Positions 36,684-45,675 of a stretch of DNA of 64,000 nucleotides are shown here, piece by piece. The notes beneath the pieces were generated by a model. The model did not search any database. It was not told where the DNA came from and saw nothing but the letters and a program-made list of their open reading frames with translations. Numbering within the stretch: the stretch's first letter is position 1; every line of letters starts with the position of its first letter. The position numbers were made by a program, and so were the translations under genes. The stretch is from Streptomyces sp. NBC_01803 (GTDB lineage Bacteria; Actinomycetota; Actinomycetes; Streptomycetales; Streptomycetaceae). Location of the stretch: positions 3,246,501 to 3,310,500 of the forward strand of contig NZ_CP109073.1 in the NCBI RefSeq assembly GCF_035917415.1, read 5' to 3'.

Positions 36684-37763
36684 ATGGTCCAGGCCGTTCT
36701 GCTGCCCGCCGTGGGCGCCCCGCTGGAACTCGTCGACATCGCGCTGCCCGAGCCCGGCCCCGGCCAGGTCCGCGTGAAGCTCGCCGCCGCCGGGGTCTGC
36801 CACTCCGATCTGTCCCTGGCCAACGGGGTGCTGCGCGCCGCCGCCCCGGTCGTGCTCGGACACGAGGGCGCGGGCACCGTGGTCGCCGTCGGGGAGGGCG
36901 TCGAGTCGGTCCGGCCGGGCGACGCCGTCCTGCTGAACTGGGCGCCCTCGTGCGGCGGCTGCCACCTGTGCGAGCTGGGCGAGCCCTGGCTGTGCGAGCA
37001 CGCCTTCGACGGCGCGGCGGCTCCGTACGCCACGCTGGCCGACGGCACGCCGGTCTATCCGGGCCTCGGTACGGGCGCGTTCGCCGAGGAGACCGTGGTG
37101 ACCGAGCGCGCGGTGCTGCCGTTGCCGCCCGGCGTGCCGCTGACCGCCGCCGCCCTGCTGGGCTGCGCGGTGCTCACCGGCTACGGCGCGGTCCACAACG
37201 CGGCACGGGTGCGCGCGGGCGAGTCGGTCGTGGTCTTCGGTCTCGGCGGCGTCGGCCTCTCCGTGCTCCAGTCCGCCCGCATCGCCGGCGCGGACCCGAT
37301 CATCGCGGTGGACGTCACGCCGGAGAAGGAGGAGCTGGCGCTGCGCCACGGCGCCAGCGCGTTCGTGCCGGCCGACGACGGGACGGCGAAGGCGGTGCGC
37401 AAGCTCACCGGCGGCTACGGCGCCGACCACGCCATCGAGTGCGTCGGCCGTGCCGACGTCATCCGCACCGCCTGGTCCGCGACCCGCCGCGGCGGCCACA
37501 CCACGGTCGTCGGCGTGGGCGGCAAGGACGACAAGCTGACGCTGTCCGCGATGGAGATCTTCCACTTCGCCCGCACACTGTCCGGTTGCGTCTACGGCAA
37601 CAGCGACCCGGCGCGCGACGTCCCCGTCCTCGCCGACCTGGTGCACGCCGGACGCCTCGATCTCGACGCCCTGGTCACGGACCGGATCGGCCTGGACGGC
37701 GTGCCGGAGGCGTTCGACCGGATGTCGGCGGGCAAGGGCGGCCGGTCGCTGGTGGTGTTCTGA
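36684..37763 (+). CDS. Zinc-dependent alcohol dehydrogenase (class III-like MDR)
   Basis: A 359-residue medium-chain dehydrogenase with both zinc sites. Catalytic ligands are AGVCHSDLSLA, GHEGAGTVVAVG and the later LGCAVLTGYGAV; the structural zinc is held by SCGGCHLCELGEPWLC. The cofactor loop is VVFGLGGVGLSVLQSA. The overall pattern is that of the formaldehyde/aryl-alcohol dehydrogenase branch. GAGGAA at 36672-36677 precedes ATG 36684. It is probably co-transcribed with the aldehyde dehydrogenase. Whether it uses mycothiol or a plain alcohol cannot be told. Confidence 0.9.
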   Translation: MVQAVLLPAVGAPLELVDIALPEPGPGQVRVKLAAAGVCHSDLSLANGVLRAAAPVVLGHEGAGTVVAVGEGVESVRPGDAVLLNWAPSCGGCHLCELGEPWLCEHAFDGAAAPYATLADGTPVYPGLGTGAFAEETVVTERAVLPLPPGVPLTAAALLGCAVLTGYGAVHNAARVRAGESVVVFGLGGVGLSVLQSARIAGADPIIAVDVTPEKEELALRHGASAFVPADDGTAKAVRKLTGGYGADHAIECVGRADVIRTAWSATRRGGHTTVVGVGGKDDKLTLSAMEIFHFARTLSGCVYGNSDPARDVPVLADLVHAGRLDLDALVTDRIGLDGVPEAFDRMSAGKGGRSLVVF

Positions 37764-37927
37764 GCCCGCTCAGGACACGCTCGGATCCGGATTGCGTAGT
37801 TTTATCCGATTTTGCATCGGCCGGGCACCGGTGTATTGGCCGGGGATTTGTGTCATCTTTACGTGAGGCGCGCTACCGTGGCGTCTGATATGGGACGTTC
37901 GGTTACGTTCCCCTGGAGGTGGAAGTC

Positions 37928-38203
37928 ATGGGTCAGATCGGTGCGAGAGAGCTCCTTCTCCTCGCCATCGTCGTGCTGCTCGTCTTCGGGGCGAAGCGAC
38001 TGCCCGACATCGCCCGCTCGCTGGGCAAGTCCGCGCGCATCCTCAAGAGTGAGACGGCGGCCATGAAGTCCGAGGGCGCGGCGGCCCCGCCCAAGGGTGA
38101 CGAGCCGCAGTCGCCGCCGGTGGCCAAGACCATCCAGGCCGCTCCTGGCGACGTGGCCAGCTCCCGGCCCGTCGAGGAGCCGCGGCCGGCCCAGCAGGGC
38201 TGA
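37928..38203 (+). CDS. tatA: Sec-independent protein translocase subunit TatA
   Basis: A 91-residue TatA/E-type protein. MGQIGARELLLLAIVVLLVFGAKRLPDIA combines the short membrane helix, the FGAKRLP hinge and the following amphipathic helix (RSLGKSARILKSE). The rest is a flexible Pro-rich tail. TatA polymers form the export channel for folded Tat substrates such as the DyP peroxidase in this window. The ATG at 37928 is preceded by GGAGGT (37915-37920). tatC is not adjacent, which is common for additional TatA copies. Confidence 0.9.
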   Translation: MGQIGARELLLLAIVVLLVFGAKRLPDIARSLGKSARILKSETAAMKSEGAAAPPKGDEPQSPPVAKTIQAAPGDVASSRPVEEPRPAQQG

Positions 38204-38215
38204 CGCGCGGCGGCC

Positions 38216-38926
38216 TCAGCGGCCGACATCCCGCCCCTGGCCCTTGGCGGCCTGGGGCGGCTCGGTGTTCCCCACGCCAGCGGCCGTGTCCGCCGCGCTC
38301 CGCCCGGCGCGCCGGGCCCGCAGGTACTCGATGGCGATCGGCACCAGCGACACCAGCACGATCGCGATCAGCATCAGCTCGATGTGCTCGCGCACGAAGT
38401 CGACCTTGCCCAGCGCGGCACCGAGCAGCGTCACCCCGCAGCCCCACAGCACGCCGCCGATGACGTTGAAGATGACGAACGTGCGGTAGTCCATCCGGCA
38501 CACGCCCGCGATGATCGGCGTGAACGTGCGCACGATCGGCACGAAGCGGGCCAGCACCAGCGACTTGGGACCGTGCTTCTCGAAGAACTCGTGGGCCTTC
38601 TCGACGTTCTCCTGCTTGAAGAGACGTGAGTCCGGCCGGTTGAACAGGGACGGGCCGACCTTGCGGCCGAAGAGGTAGCCCACCTGGTCCCCGATCACCG
38701 CCGCCACCGCGATCAGCACGCACATCAGCCACAGCGGGTAGTGCAGGTACTCATCGGTGGAGACCAGCAGCCCCGCGGTGAACAGCAGCGAGTCGCCCGG
38801 CAGGAAGAAGCCGATCAGCAGGCCGGATTCGGCGAAGACGATCACCAGAATGCCGATCAGGCCGAAGGTCTCGATGAGCTGCTCCGGGTCCAGCCAACTG
38901 GGACCGAGGGCGAGAGAATCCGTCAA
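38216..38926 (-). CDS. DedA-family membrane protein (VTT domain)
   Basis: A 236-residue membrane protein with re-entrant and membrane helices. FAESGLLIGFFLPGDSLLFTAGLL (E-x-GLxxPGE-like motif) and ARFVPIVRTFTPIIAGVCRMDYRTF (the conserved FxRxxPxxR block) are definitive. DedA proteins support membrane homeostasis and lipid-carrier recycling. The convergent tatA stop is 12 bases away with no obvious hairpin. Confidence 0.9.
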   Translation of the reverse strand: MTDSLALGPSWLDPEQLIETFGLIGILVIVFAESGLLIGFFLPGDSLLFTAGLLVSTDEYLHYPLWLMCVLIAVAAVIGDQVGYLFGRKVGPSLFNRPDSRLFKQENVEKAHEFFEKHGPKSLVLARFVPIVRTFTPIIAGVCRMDYRTFVIFNVIGGVLWGCGVTLLGAALGKVDFVREHIELMLIAIVLVSLVPIAIEYLRARRAGRSAADTAAGVGNTEPPQAAKGQGRDVGR

Positions 38927-39139
38927 GAGAACCCCTGGGGCGCGGGTGGTGGGTGTCCGGCCAGGCTATCAACCCCCGTGGCCCCGACCTCGATTCGGAG
39001 GAGAACGTCGGAGAAGAACGTCGGAAGAAGAGATCGAAAGAGGTCTGCGACATCTTCCCGGTCCCATCGCATCGATAGGAGTAACGGGGCACGTCGCGGA
39101 TCGTCGGCGGCGGCCCGTGACCGATGGAGGGGAACGGGA

Positions 39140-40438
39140 ATGACAAACGGGGTAACGGGACGGAAGCGGCGCTGGAGCCGGCGCGTGGGGCTGTCCGCCG
39201 CGATCGCGACGATCGCCGCGGTGACCACGGCCGGCTCCATCCAGCCGAGCTTCGGGGCGGAGACGGGGGACGTGCCGCGCACCGGCGACGAGCTGATCGA
39301 GGCGCTGACCGCGCTGCTGCCGGAGGATGTGGGGATCACGGGCTCGGAGGGCGAGGGGCTGGATTCCTTCCCCCATCCGTATGCGTCCCTGCAGGTCGAG
39401 GACGGGGCCGGCGGGGCGTCGATCGACCTCGGGATGTATCGGTGGGCGACGGACGACTGGCGGGCCGACTCGGGCTGCGCGGTCTGGGAGCCGGCGCCCG
39501 CGGAGGACGGCGTCACCTGCGAGGAGACCGAGCTGCCCGACGGCTCCGTGCTCTCGCTGGTCACCTGGGAGTACGACGAGGAGGGCATCCCCGAGGAGGG
39601 GATCGAGCCGTGGTCCGCCCGGAGCTGGGACGTCTATCTGGAGGGTCCGGGCGGCTCCGGGCTGGACGAGCCGGGCGGTCGTTCGGTCTCGCTCTCCCTC
39701 TACAAGGACTTCACGGAGTCCGGTGACCCCGACTCGTATGAGCCGCCGGTCGACATCGACGAGCTCGCCGAGATAGTCCAGGCGCCCGTCTGGCAGGAGG
39801 TGCTGGACGCGGCGGACGAGCAGTACGGCCCGCCGGAGGACTGGTCGGAGGAGCCGAGCAGCGACATCCCGGCCGACGAGCTGCGCGCGACCTTCCGCGA
39901 GCTGGCGCCGGAGGGGCTGGAGATCACCGACGGCGAGGACGACGAGCCGGGCTGGGCGACGCTGACGATCGACGACGGGAACGGCCCGGCCCAGATCGAC
40001 ATCACCGCATGGGACGCGGAGGGCGCGCTCGCCGAGGGTGAGATCGAGGCATGGGGCGAGGGCGGCGAGATCGTGGACGAGGTGTCCGTCGAGCCCCTCC
40101 AGAGCACCGTCGAGCTGGAGGTCGACATCGATGCCGAGGTCGAGGTCCACGAGGGGGGCTTCGAGATCGGCGAGGGTGAGGCCGGGGCCGAGCCGGGCGA
40201 GGGCCCGGACTGCGAGACCGAGGTCCTGGAGGACGGCACCGAGATCGTCTCCTGCACCTGGGAGGCGACCGGCGAGGACGACCCGGTGGCCCTGTGGTGG
40301 GCCGAGGTGTATTACCCGGACGGTTCCTCGCTGGACATCACCCAGACCGACGACACCGGTGACAACACGGCACCGCTCAGCCTGGAGGAGCTGACCGACA
40401 TCGCCACCGCCGACGAGTGGCAGGCCCTCCTCGGGTGA
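39140..40438 (+). CDS. Secreted acidic two-module protein, paralogue of 41124-42407
   Basis: A 432-residue exported protein of unknown function. The N-terminal TGRKRRWSRRVGLSAAIATI is a Sec or Tat-like signal ending near FGAETG. The mature part is very acidic and consists of two copies of one module. Module 1 (about 50-230) has LIEALTALLPEDVGITGSEG, a Cys pair around GVTCEETELPDGS, and LAEIVQAPVWQEVL. Module 2 (about 245-432) has [20 protein letters not shown], a Cys pair around EVLEDGTEIVSC, WAEVYYPDGSSLDITQ and LTDIATADEWQALL. The cysteines probably form disulfides. It precedes a SigE-family sigma gene. Confidence 0.7.
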   Translation: MTNGVTGRKRRWSRRVGLSAAIATIAAVTTAGSIQPSFGAETGDVPRTGDELIEALTALLPEDVGITGSEGEGLDSFPHPYASLQVEDGAGGASIDLGMYRWATDDWRADSGCAVWEPAPAEDGVTCEETELPDGSVLSLVTWEYDEEGIPEEGIEPWSARSWDVYLEGPGGSGLDEPGGRSVSLSLYKDFTESGDPDSYEPPVDIDELAEIVQAPVWQEVLDAADEQYGPPEDWSEEPSSDIPADELRATFRELAPEGLEITDGEDDEPGWATLTIDDGNGPAQIDITAWDAEGALAEGEIEAWGEGGEIVDEVSVEPLQSTVELEVDIDAEVEVHEGGFEIGEGEAGAEPGEGPDCETEVLEDGTEIVSCTWEATGEDDPVALWWAEVYYPDGSSLDITQTDDTGDNTAPLSLEELTDIATADEWQALLG

Positions 40439-40577
40439 CCGCCGGGTGACCGTCGGTCCCCGACCGGACCTGACCGGACCCGGCGGGAAAAGGGTGACCC
40501 GCTGGTGCAACATACATGCCCGGCTCGCGCATCAGTAGGAGTGCAGGGGCAGGCAGGCCGATCGCAAGGGGGAGCGG

Positions 40578-41084
40578 ATGAAGAAGCGCGATCTGGAGGA
40601 GTTCCACGACTTCGCCACGCGCCGCGGCTCCGCGCTGTACCGGTCGGCGTGCCTGCTCACCAGCGGGGACACCCACCTGGCGGAGGATCTCGTGCAGGAG
40701 ACACTCGGCCGGATGTACACCGCATGGAGCCGGAAGCGGTGCATCGACAATCCTGCCGCCTATGCCCAGACCGTCCTGGTCCGGGTCTATCTGGCGCACC
40801 GCAGGCGCCGCAGCAGCGGTGAAAACCCCGTGGTGCGCCTCCCTGAGCAGCCGGTCGAGCAGGGGGACTCGCCGCTGCGGATCACGCTGCTCCAGGCGCT
40901 GGCGGAGCTGCCGCGTCTGGACCGCGCCGTGCTGGTGCTGCGGTTCTGGGAGGACCTGAGCGTGGAGCAGACCGCCGAGATGCTGCGCACCAGCTCCAGT
41001 GCCGTCCGCAGCCGCAGCAGCCGGGCGCTGGGCAAGCTCCGGGCGCGGCTCGGCGAGTCCGGGTTCGCCGAGCTGACCGCTTGA
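40578..41084 (+). CDS. SigE-family ECF RNA polymerase sigma factor
   Basis: A 168-residue ECF sigma factor with region 2 (ALYRSACLLTSGDTHLAEDLVQETLGRMYTAW, the -10 recognition helix), a short linker, and region 4 (LPRLDRAVLVLRFWEDLSVEQTAEML with helix-turn-helix RTSSSAVRSRSSRALGKLRARL). The type is common in Streptomyces and is usually paired with a downstream membrane-anchored protein, as here. GGGGGAGCGG precedes ATG 40578. The next gene begins 39 bases after its stop. Its target promoter is unknown. Confidence 0.9.
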   Translation: MKKRDLEEFHDFATRRGSALYRSACLLTSGDTHLAEDLVQETLGRMYTAWSRKRCIDNPAAYAQTVLVRVYLAHRRRRSSGENPVVRLPEQPVEQGDSPLRITLLQALAELPRLDRAVLVLRFWEDLSVEQTAEMLRTSSSAVRSRSSRALGKLRARLGESGFAELTA

Positions 41085-41123
41085 GCAAGGGCCGAGGGAA
41101 GCCGTAGGAGGGAGGACCCAGCG

Positions 41124-42407
41124 ATGACGAACGACGACCGGACGGATCTTGAGCGGGAGTTCGGCGCGATGCTGCGCCAGACGGGGAATGGCTTTCACCG
41201 CGACCCCCAGTTTCTGGTGGAGGGCGGGATGCGGCGTGGCCGGGCGCGTCTGTGGCGGCGCCGGACCGGGGTGCTCGGCGGCGCCCTGTCGGCGACGGCC
41301 GTCGCCGTGGCCGCCGTCTATCTGCCGGGTCTCGGCGAGGACGGCGAGGTGACCGCCGCCCCACCGGAGACCGGGCAGGACATGATCGCCACCCTGGCAG
41401 GCATGCTGCCGGACTCCCTGGTCGTCAGCGAGGTGATGGGCGCCGCCGGTCCCTCGACCACCGCCGACCCCTATGTCTCGGTCGTGGTCGCGGACGAGTC
41501 GGGCAGCTTCAGCGTCGACCTCCAGATGAGCCGCTTCGAGTCGGCCGAGTGGCGGGCGGACGCCGGGTGCGGGGACCCCGGCAGGGAGACCGACGTGGCC
41601 TGCGAGGAGACGGAGCTGGCCGACGGCTCCCTGCTCACCTCGCGGACCTCGGACTTCGTCCTGGACGGCGCGCTGACGGGCAGCGAGTACATGGAGATGC
41701 CCGGGGCCGCCTGGGATATCGCCTATGACGCTCCCAGCGGCCCGGACGCGGAAGCCCGGGGCTTCCGTTCCGTGCGGCTGTCGGTGTCCCCCTATGACGT
41801 CGAGGGCGGGTCCGCGGCCGTGGACGCCCCGCCGGTGGACTTCCACCGGCTCGCCGAGATCGCGCGGGACCCGGTCTGGCAGTCCGTGCTGAACGGGGTG
41901 GACGTCGAGTATGGAGCACCCGAGGCGTTCGAGGACTGGGTAGTCGACGACCTGGGCCTCGCGGGCGTCCCCGCGTCCGATCTGCGGACGATGTTCCGGG
42001 AGCTGGCCCCGGAGGGGCTGGAGATCACCGACGGCGAGGACGACGACCCGGGCTCGGCCTCGCTGGAGGTCGGCGACGGCACGCACACCGCCTACCTTGA
42101 GATCAACGTCTATGGGCAGGGCTCGTTCACCGGCGAGGAGATCGACGTGTTCGGGGAGGGCGATGGCGAGCATGACGACGGCTGCGAGCTCGCCACCACG
42201 CTGGAGGACGGCACCCGGGTCTTCCAGTGCGTCGACATCTCCCTCGGCTCCTGGATGATCGACGTGTACTACCCGGACGGTGCCTCACTGGACATCACGC
42301 AGAGCGTCGCCCTCGGCGCCGCGGCCGACGAGGAAGTCGCGCCGTTGAGCCTGGAGGAGCTGACGGAGATCGGTTCCGCCGCCCGGTGGCGGACGCTTGT
42401 GGACTGA
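41124..42407 (+). CDS. Membrane-anchored two-module protein, partner of the sigma factor
   Basis: A 427-residue protein. The cytoplasmic N-terminus ([20 protein letters not shown], about 50 residues) has the look of a sigma-binding segment. One helix follows ([21 protein letters not shown]), and then an acidic extracytoplasmic part with the same two modules as the upstream secreted protein. Shared blocks include [15 protein letters not shown] / [17 protein letters not shown], Cys pairs ([27 protein letters not shown]), [13 protein letters not shown] and [15 protein letters not shown]. It may be the anti-sigma factor, with the modules acting as its sensor. This is inferred. Confidence 0.65.
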   Translation: MTNDDRTDLEREFGAMLRQTGNGFHRDPQFLVEGGMRRGRARLWRRRTGVLGGALSATAVAVAAVYLPGLGEDGEVTAAPPETGQDMIATLAGMLPDSLVVSEVMGAAGPSTTADPYVSVVVADESGSFSVDLQMSRFESAEWRADAGCGDPGRETDVACEETELADGSLLTSRTSDFVLDGALTGSEYMEMPGAAWDIAYDAPSGPDAEARGFRSVRLSVSPYDVEGGSAAVDAPPVDFHRLAEIARDPVWQSVLNGVDVEYGAPEAFEDWVVDDLGLAGVPASDLRTMFRELAPEGLEITDGEDDDPGSASLEVGDGTHTAYLEINVYGQGSFTGEEIDVFGEGDGEHDDGCELATTLEDGTRVFQCVDISLGSWMIDVYYPDGASLDITQSVALGAAADEEVAPLSLEELTEIGSAARWRTLVD

Positions 42408-42508
42408 TCCGGCCGGTTCCGTCGGCGAACGGGAGAGGCGTAGCCGCGCCTTCGTGGTGCATGATGTGGCTGCGCACTCCACGTACGAGTATTCGGAAGG
42501 CTTGCGAC

Positions 42509-43198
42509 ATGATCCGCTCCCCTCGGCGTCTGGCCACGGCGCTCCTGTGCGTCGGGGTGCTGACGCTGACCGCCTGCGGTTCGGACGACAGCGACGGTGA
42601 CAGCGGCGCCGACGACGCCGCGCCCGAGGCCCCGGAGAGCACTGGGGCCGAGGATGCCGACGGCGCGCAGGACGAGCCGCCCGCTGTTGAGGTGCCGGAC
42701 GTCACCGCCGCCACGATCCACACCAGCGAGGGCGATATCGCGGTGACGCTCTTCCCGGAGCAGGCCCCGCTCACCGTGACGAACTTCGCGGGTCTCGCCG
42801 ACGGGTCCATCCAGTGGTCCGGGCAGGACGACGGTGAGCCGCTGTACGACGACACGGTCTTCCATCGGGTCATCGACGGATTCATGATCCAGGGCGGCGA
42901 CCCGGAGGGCACCGGCGGGGGCGGGCCCGGGTATCAGTTCCAAGACGAGTTCCACCCGACGCTGGCATTCGACGAGCCCTATCTGCTCGCCATGGCGAAC
43001 TCGGGTCCGGACACGAACGGTTCGCAGTTCTTCATCACCGTGGCCCCGACCCCGCACCTCAACCAGATGCACACCATCTTCGGCGAGGTCGCGGATGAGG
43101 AGAGCAGGGCCGTCGTGGACGCCATCGCGGTGACCGAGACCGACGCGGCGGACCGCCCGGTCGAGGATGTGGTCATCGAGTCGGTCACCGTCGAGTGA
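42509..43198 (+). CDS. Cyclophilin-type peptidyl-prolyl isomerase lipoprotein
   Basis: A 229-residue extracytoplasmic prolyl isomerase. The lipobox LTLTAC and an acidic linker of about 50 residues precede the cyclophilin domain. Active-site blocks [19 protein letters not shown] (catalytic Arg), [19 protein letters not shown] and HTIFGEV are intact. It accelerates folding of exported proteins at the membrane. ATG 42509 has GGAAGG upstream. It lies 100 bases after the two-module membrane protein and could serve secreted proteins such as that pair, though no direct link is shown. Confidence 0.93.
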   Translation: MIRSPRRLATALLCVGVLTLTACGSDDSDGDSGADDAAPEAPESTGAEDADGAQDEPPAVEVPDVTAATIHTSEGDIAVTLFPEQAPLTVTNFAGLADGSIQWSGQDDGEPLYDDTVFHRVIDGFMIQGGDPEGTGGGGPGYQFQDEFHPTLAFDEPYLLAMANSGPDTNGSQFFITVAPTPHLNQMHTIFGEVADEESRAVVDAIAVTETDAADRPVEDVVIESVTVE

Positions 43199-43235
43199 CC
43201 CCCGGGCCGGCCGTCGGCCCGACCGGCGCCGCCGG

Positions 43236-43580
43236 TCAGGTCGGCCGCCGGTCGCGCATCGTCCCGATGTGCTCCATGTGCTCGTGCCCCCAGGTGCTCA
43301 GGGGCTCCAGCGCGTCGTTGAGTGAGACGCCGAACGGCGTCAGCGAGTACTCCACGCGCGGCGGCACCTCCCGGTACACCTCGCGGTGCACGATCTCGTC
43401 CGCCTCCAGCTCCCTGAGCTGCTGGATCAGCACCTTCTCGCTGACCCCGTCGATCACCCGCCGCAGCTCTCCGAACCGGAGCGTCCCCTCGTGAAGCGCC
43501 CAGAGGATCAGCGGCTTCCACTTCCCGCCGACCACGTCGATGGCCGCGTCGAGACCACAGCTGTAGGAACGCTTCGTCAT
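43236..43580 (-). CDS. HxlR-family transcriptional regulator
   Basis: A 114-residue winged-helix regulator. SYSCGLDAAIDVVGGKWKPLILW (Cys near the N-terminus, often redox-active in this family) is followed by LRFGELRRVIDGVSEKVLIQQLRELEADEIVHREVY (recognition helix and wing) and RVEYSLTPFG. It is divergent from the NAD(P)-binding dehydrogenase at 43727. The 146-base spacer carries repeated AGGTAC motifs, so it probably controls both genes in response to a reactive aldehyde, quinone or similar signal. Confidence 0.92.
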   Translation of the reverse strand: MTKRSYSCGLDAAIDVVGGKWKPLILWALHEGTLRFGELRRVIDGVSEKVLIQQLRELEADEIVHREVYREVPPRVEYSLTPFGVSLNDALEPLSTWGHEHMEHIGTMRDRRPT

Positions 43581-43607
43581 GCCGTCCGCCCGTACTGACC
43601 TGTAGGT

Positions 43608-43634
43608 AGGTACCTGACAAAATAGTAGGTACTT
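43608..43634. promoter_or_regulatory. Candidate HxlR operator, two AGGTAC repeats
   Basis: AGGTACCT (43608-43615) is a perfect palindrome within GTAGGTACCTGAC; AGGTACTT (43627-43634) repeats it 19 bases on, about two helical turns. HxlR-type regulators bind such paired sites. The repeats are 28 bases upstream of the hxlR start and about 93 bases upstream of the divergent gene. Confidence 0.6.
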
Positions 43635-43726
43635 GCTGACCGTACAGCCGTGGATGAGCCTGGAGCCAGTCACCGCCCGCGCTGTCTCGCCTCGCGGGCG
43701 CCACACGGACACAGGACAGGACACCC

Positions 43727-44659
43727 ATGACTGACAGCAGGACCCCGGGTACGGACAAGGAGACAGGCACCGGCACCGGTCCGGTGACCGTGCTCGGCCT
43801 CGGCGCGATGGGCACCGCGCTGGCGCAAGCACTCCTGGCGGGCGGACACGAGGTGACCGTGTGGAACCGCACAGCAGCCAGGGCCGAGCCGCTGACCGCC
43901 CAGGGCGCCCGCGCCGCCGACACGGTCGAGGAGGCCGTCACCGCATCCCCGCTGGTGATCGTCTGTGTGCTCGACGACGCCGCCGTGCGCGCCACCCTCG
44001 AACCGGTCGCCGCCACCCTCGCGGACCGCGCCCTGGTCAACCTCACCAACGGCACCCCCGAGCAGGCGCGCGCCACCGCCGCCTGGGCCGCCGGCCACGG
44101 CGCCCACTACGTCGACGGCGGCATCATGGCCATCCCGCCGATGATCGGCCACCCCGGCTCGACGCTGCTCTACAGCGGCGCGTCGACCGCCTTCGAGGCC
44201 CACCGCGTGACGCTGGAGCGTTTCGGCGCCGCCACGTTCCTCGGCACCGACCCCGGTGTGGCCGCGCTCCACGACCTCGCGCTGCTCAGCGGTATGTACG
44301 GCATGCTCGGCGGCTTCCTGCACGCCGTCGCGATGGTCGGCACCGAGGGGGGAAAGGCGGCGGAGTTCACCACCGCCCTGCTGGTGCCCTGGCTGCGCAC
44401 GATGATGACGGCCCTCCCCGAGTTCGCCCGCCAGATGGACGCGGGCGACTTCGGCGCCCGGGACTCCAACCTCGCCATGCAGGCCGTCGGCTTCGTCAAC
44501 ATCATCGAGGGCAGCCGTGCCCAGGGCCTGCGCACCGACCTGATCGAGCCGATGCGGGACCTGATCGACCGCGCCGTGGCCCAGGGCAAGGGCGGCGAGG
44601 ACCTCCAGGGCCTGATCTCCCTCCTCGTCCCCGGCGCTTCCGGCGCTCCCGACGCCTAG
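43727..44659 (+). CDS. NAD(P)-dependent oxidoreductase, 6PGDH/imine reductase-like
   Basis: A 310-residue protein of the beta-hydroxyacid dehydrogenase/imine reductase superfamily. VTVLGLGAMGTALAQALLAGGHEVTVWNRT is the Rossmann GxGxxG with NADP-type Asn-Arg-Thr at the end of strand 2. VNLTNGTPEQA and VDGGIMAIPPMIGHPGSTLLYSG follow. The usual catalytic Lys of hydroxyacid dehydrogenases is not evident, which favours the imine reductase-like branch. It is divergent from hxlR. Its TAG stop overlaps the convergent CBS gene's TAG in the palindrome CTAG. Confidence 0.85.
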   Translation: MTDSRTPGTDKETGTGTGPVTVLGLGAMGTALAQALLAGGHEVTVWNRTAARAEPLTAQGARAADTVEEAVTASPLVIVCVLDDAAVRATLEPVAATLADRALVNLTNGTPEQARATAAWAAGHGAHYVDGGIMAIPPMIGHPGSTLLYSGASTAFEAHRVTLERFGAATFLGTDPGVAALHDLALLSGMYGMLGGFLHAVAMVGTEGGKAAEFTTALLVPWLRTMMTALPEFARQMDAGDFGARDSNLAMQAVGFVNIIEGSRAQGLRTDLIEPMRDLIDRAVAQGKGGEDLQGLISLLVPGASGAPDA

Positions 44660-45675
44660 GCGGGCTGCGGTCCCATCAGCCGCCCCAGCAGGTCGTCCAG
44701 GCTGATCAGCCCGGTCACCCGCCCGTCGACGTCCCGCACCACGGCGAGCGACGCCCGGCGCTGCCGGAGCTGCTCCACCGCGAACGCGACCGTGTCGTCC
44801 GCCGTCAGTTCCGGCACCGGACGGGCCAACTCGCGGGCGGTCACCCGGCGCCCCGCCGTCCGCGCCACGATGGCGTCCCTGGCGTGCACCGAGCCCACCA
44901 CCCGCGCACCGTCCCGCACCAGCAGCCGCGTGTGGTCGCTGGCCGCCGCGGCGGCCAGGATCGCGTCCGCGGCCGCCTCGGCGGACACCTCCGCGATGCG
45001 GTCCGCCGGCACCTGGAAGGCACCCACCGGCGACTGCGGCTCGGTCAGCGAGCGCGTGATCAGTCCCGAGTCCGTCTCGCTGATCAGCCCCAGCCGCTGC
45101 GACTCCGCGACCAGGTGCGTGAGCTGCTCCCGGTCGTGCACGGAGGTCAGCTCCTCGCGCGGGGTGATCCGGCACAGCCGCACCAGCCCGTTGCTGACCT
45201 TGTTCAGCGCCCAGATCAGCGGCCGGACCGTCCGCACCACGGCGCGGAACGGCGGCGCGAGCAGCATCGCCGACCGCTCGGGGTGCGAGATCGCCCAGGA
45301 CTTCGGCGCCATCTCCCCGACCACCATGTGCAGGAAGACCACCACGGTCATGGCGATGACGAACGCGATGCCGTACGACAGCCCGCCGGGCAGTCCCGCC
45401 GCGTGCAGCAGTGGGTCCACCTGGTGCGCTATCGCCGGCTCGGAGATGCTGCCCAGGCCCAGCGTGCAGACGGTGATGCCCAGTTGGGAGCCGGCGAGCA
45501 TCAGCGACAGCTCGTGCATCCCGGCCAGCGCGGCGCGTGCCCCGCGCTGGCCCTCGGCCCGCGCCTGCTCCATCCGGTGGTGCTTGGCGGCGACCAGCGC
45601 GAACTCGGCGGCGACGAAGAAACCACTGCCGACCAGCAGCAGGCCCGTCACCAGGACAGCCGTCTGCGGGCTCAT
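44656..45675 (-). CDS. CNNM/CBS-domain membrane protein (HlyC/CorC family), shorter copy
   Basis: A 339-residue protein with an N-terminal CNNM (DUF21) membrane domain of three or four helices (GSGFFVAAEFALVAAKHHRMEQA; GSQLGITVCTLGLGSISEP) and a C-terminal CBS pair (TRLLVRDGARVVGSVHARD; ASLAVVRDVDGRVTGLISLDDLLGRL). The CorC_HlyC transporter-associated domain of the longer partner is missing. The family is implicated in Mg2+/Co2+ efflux. ATG 45675 overlaps the upstream stop (ATGA), so both copies are produced together and probably form a heteromer. Confidence 0.9.
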   Translation of the reverse strand: MSPQTAVLVTGLLLVGSGFFVAAEFALVAAKHHRMEQARAEGQRGARAALAGMHELSLMLAGSQLGITVCTLGLGSISEPAIAHQVDPLLHAAGLPGGLSYGIAFVIAMTVVVFLHMVVGEMAPKSWAISHPERSAMLLAPPFRAVVRTVRPLIWALNKVSNGLVRLCRITPREELTSVHDREQLTHLVAESQRLGLISETDSGLITRSLTEPQSPVGAFQVPADRIAEVSAEAAADAILAAAAASDHTRLLVRDGARVVGSVHARDAIVARTAGRRVTARELARPVPELTADDTVAFAVEQLRQRRASLAVVRDVDGRVTGLISLDDLLGRLMGPQPA

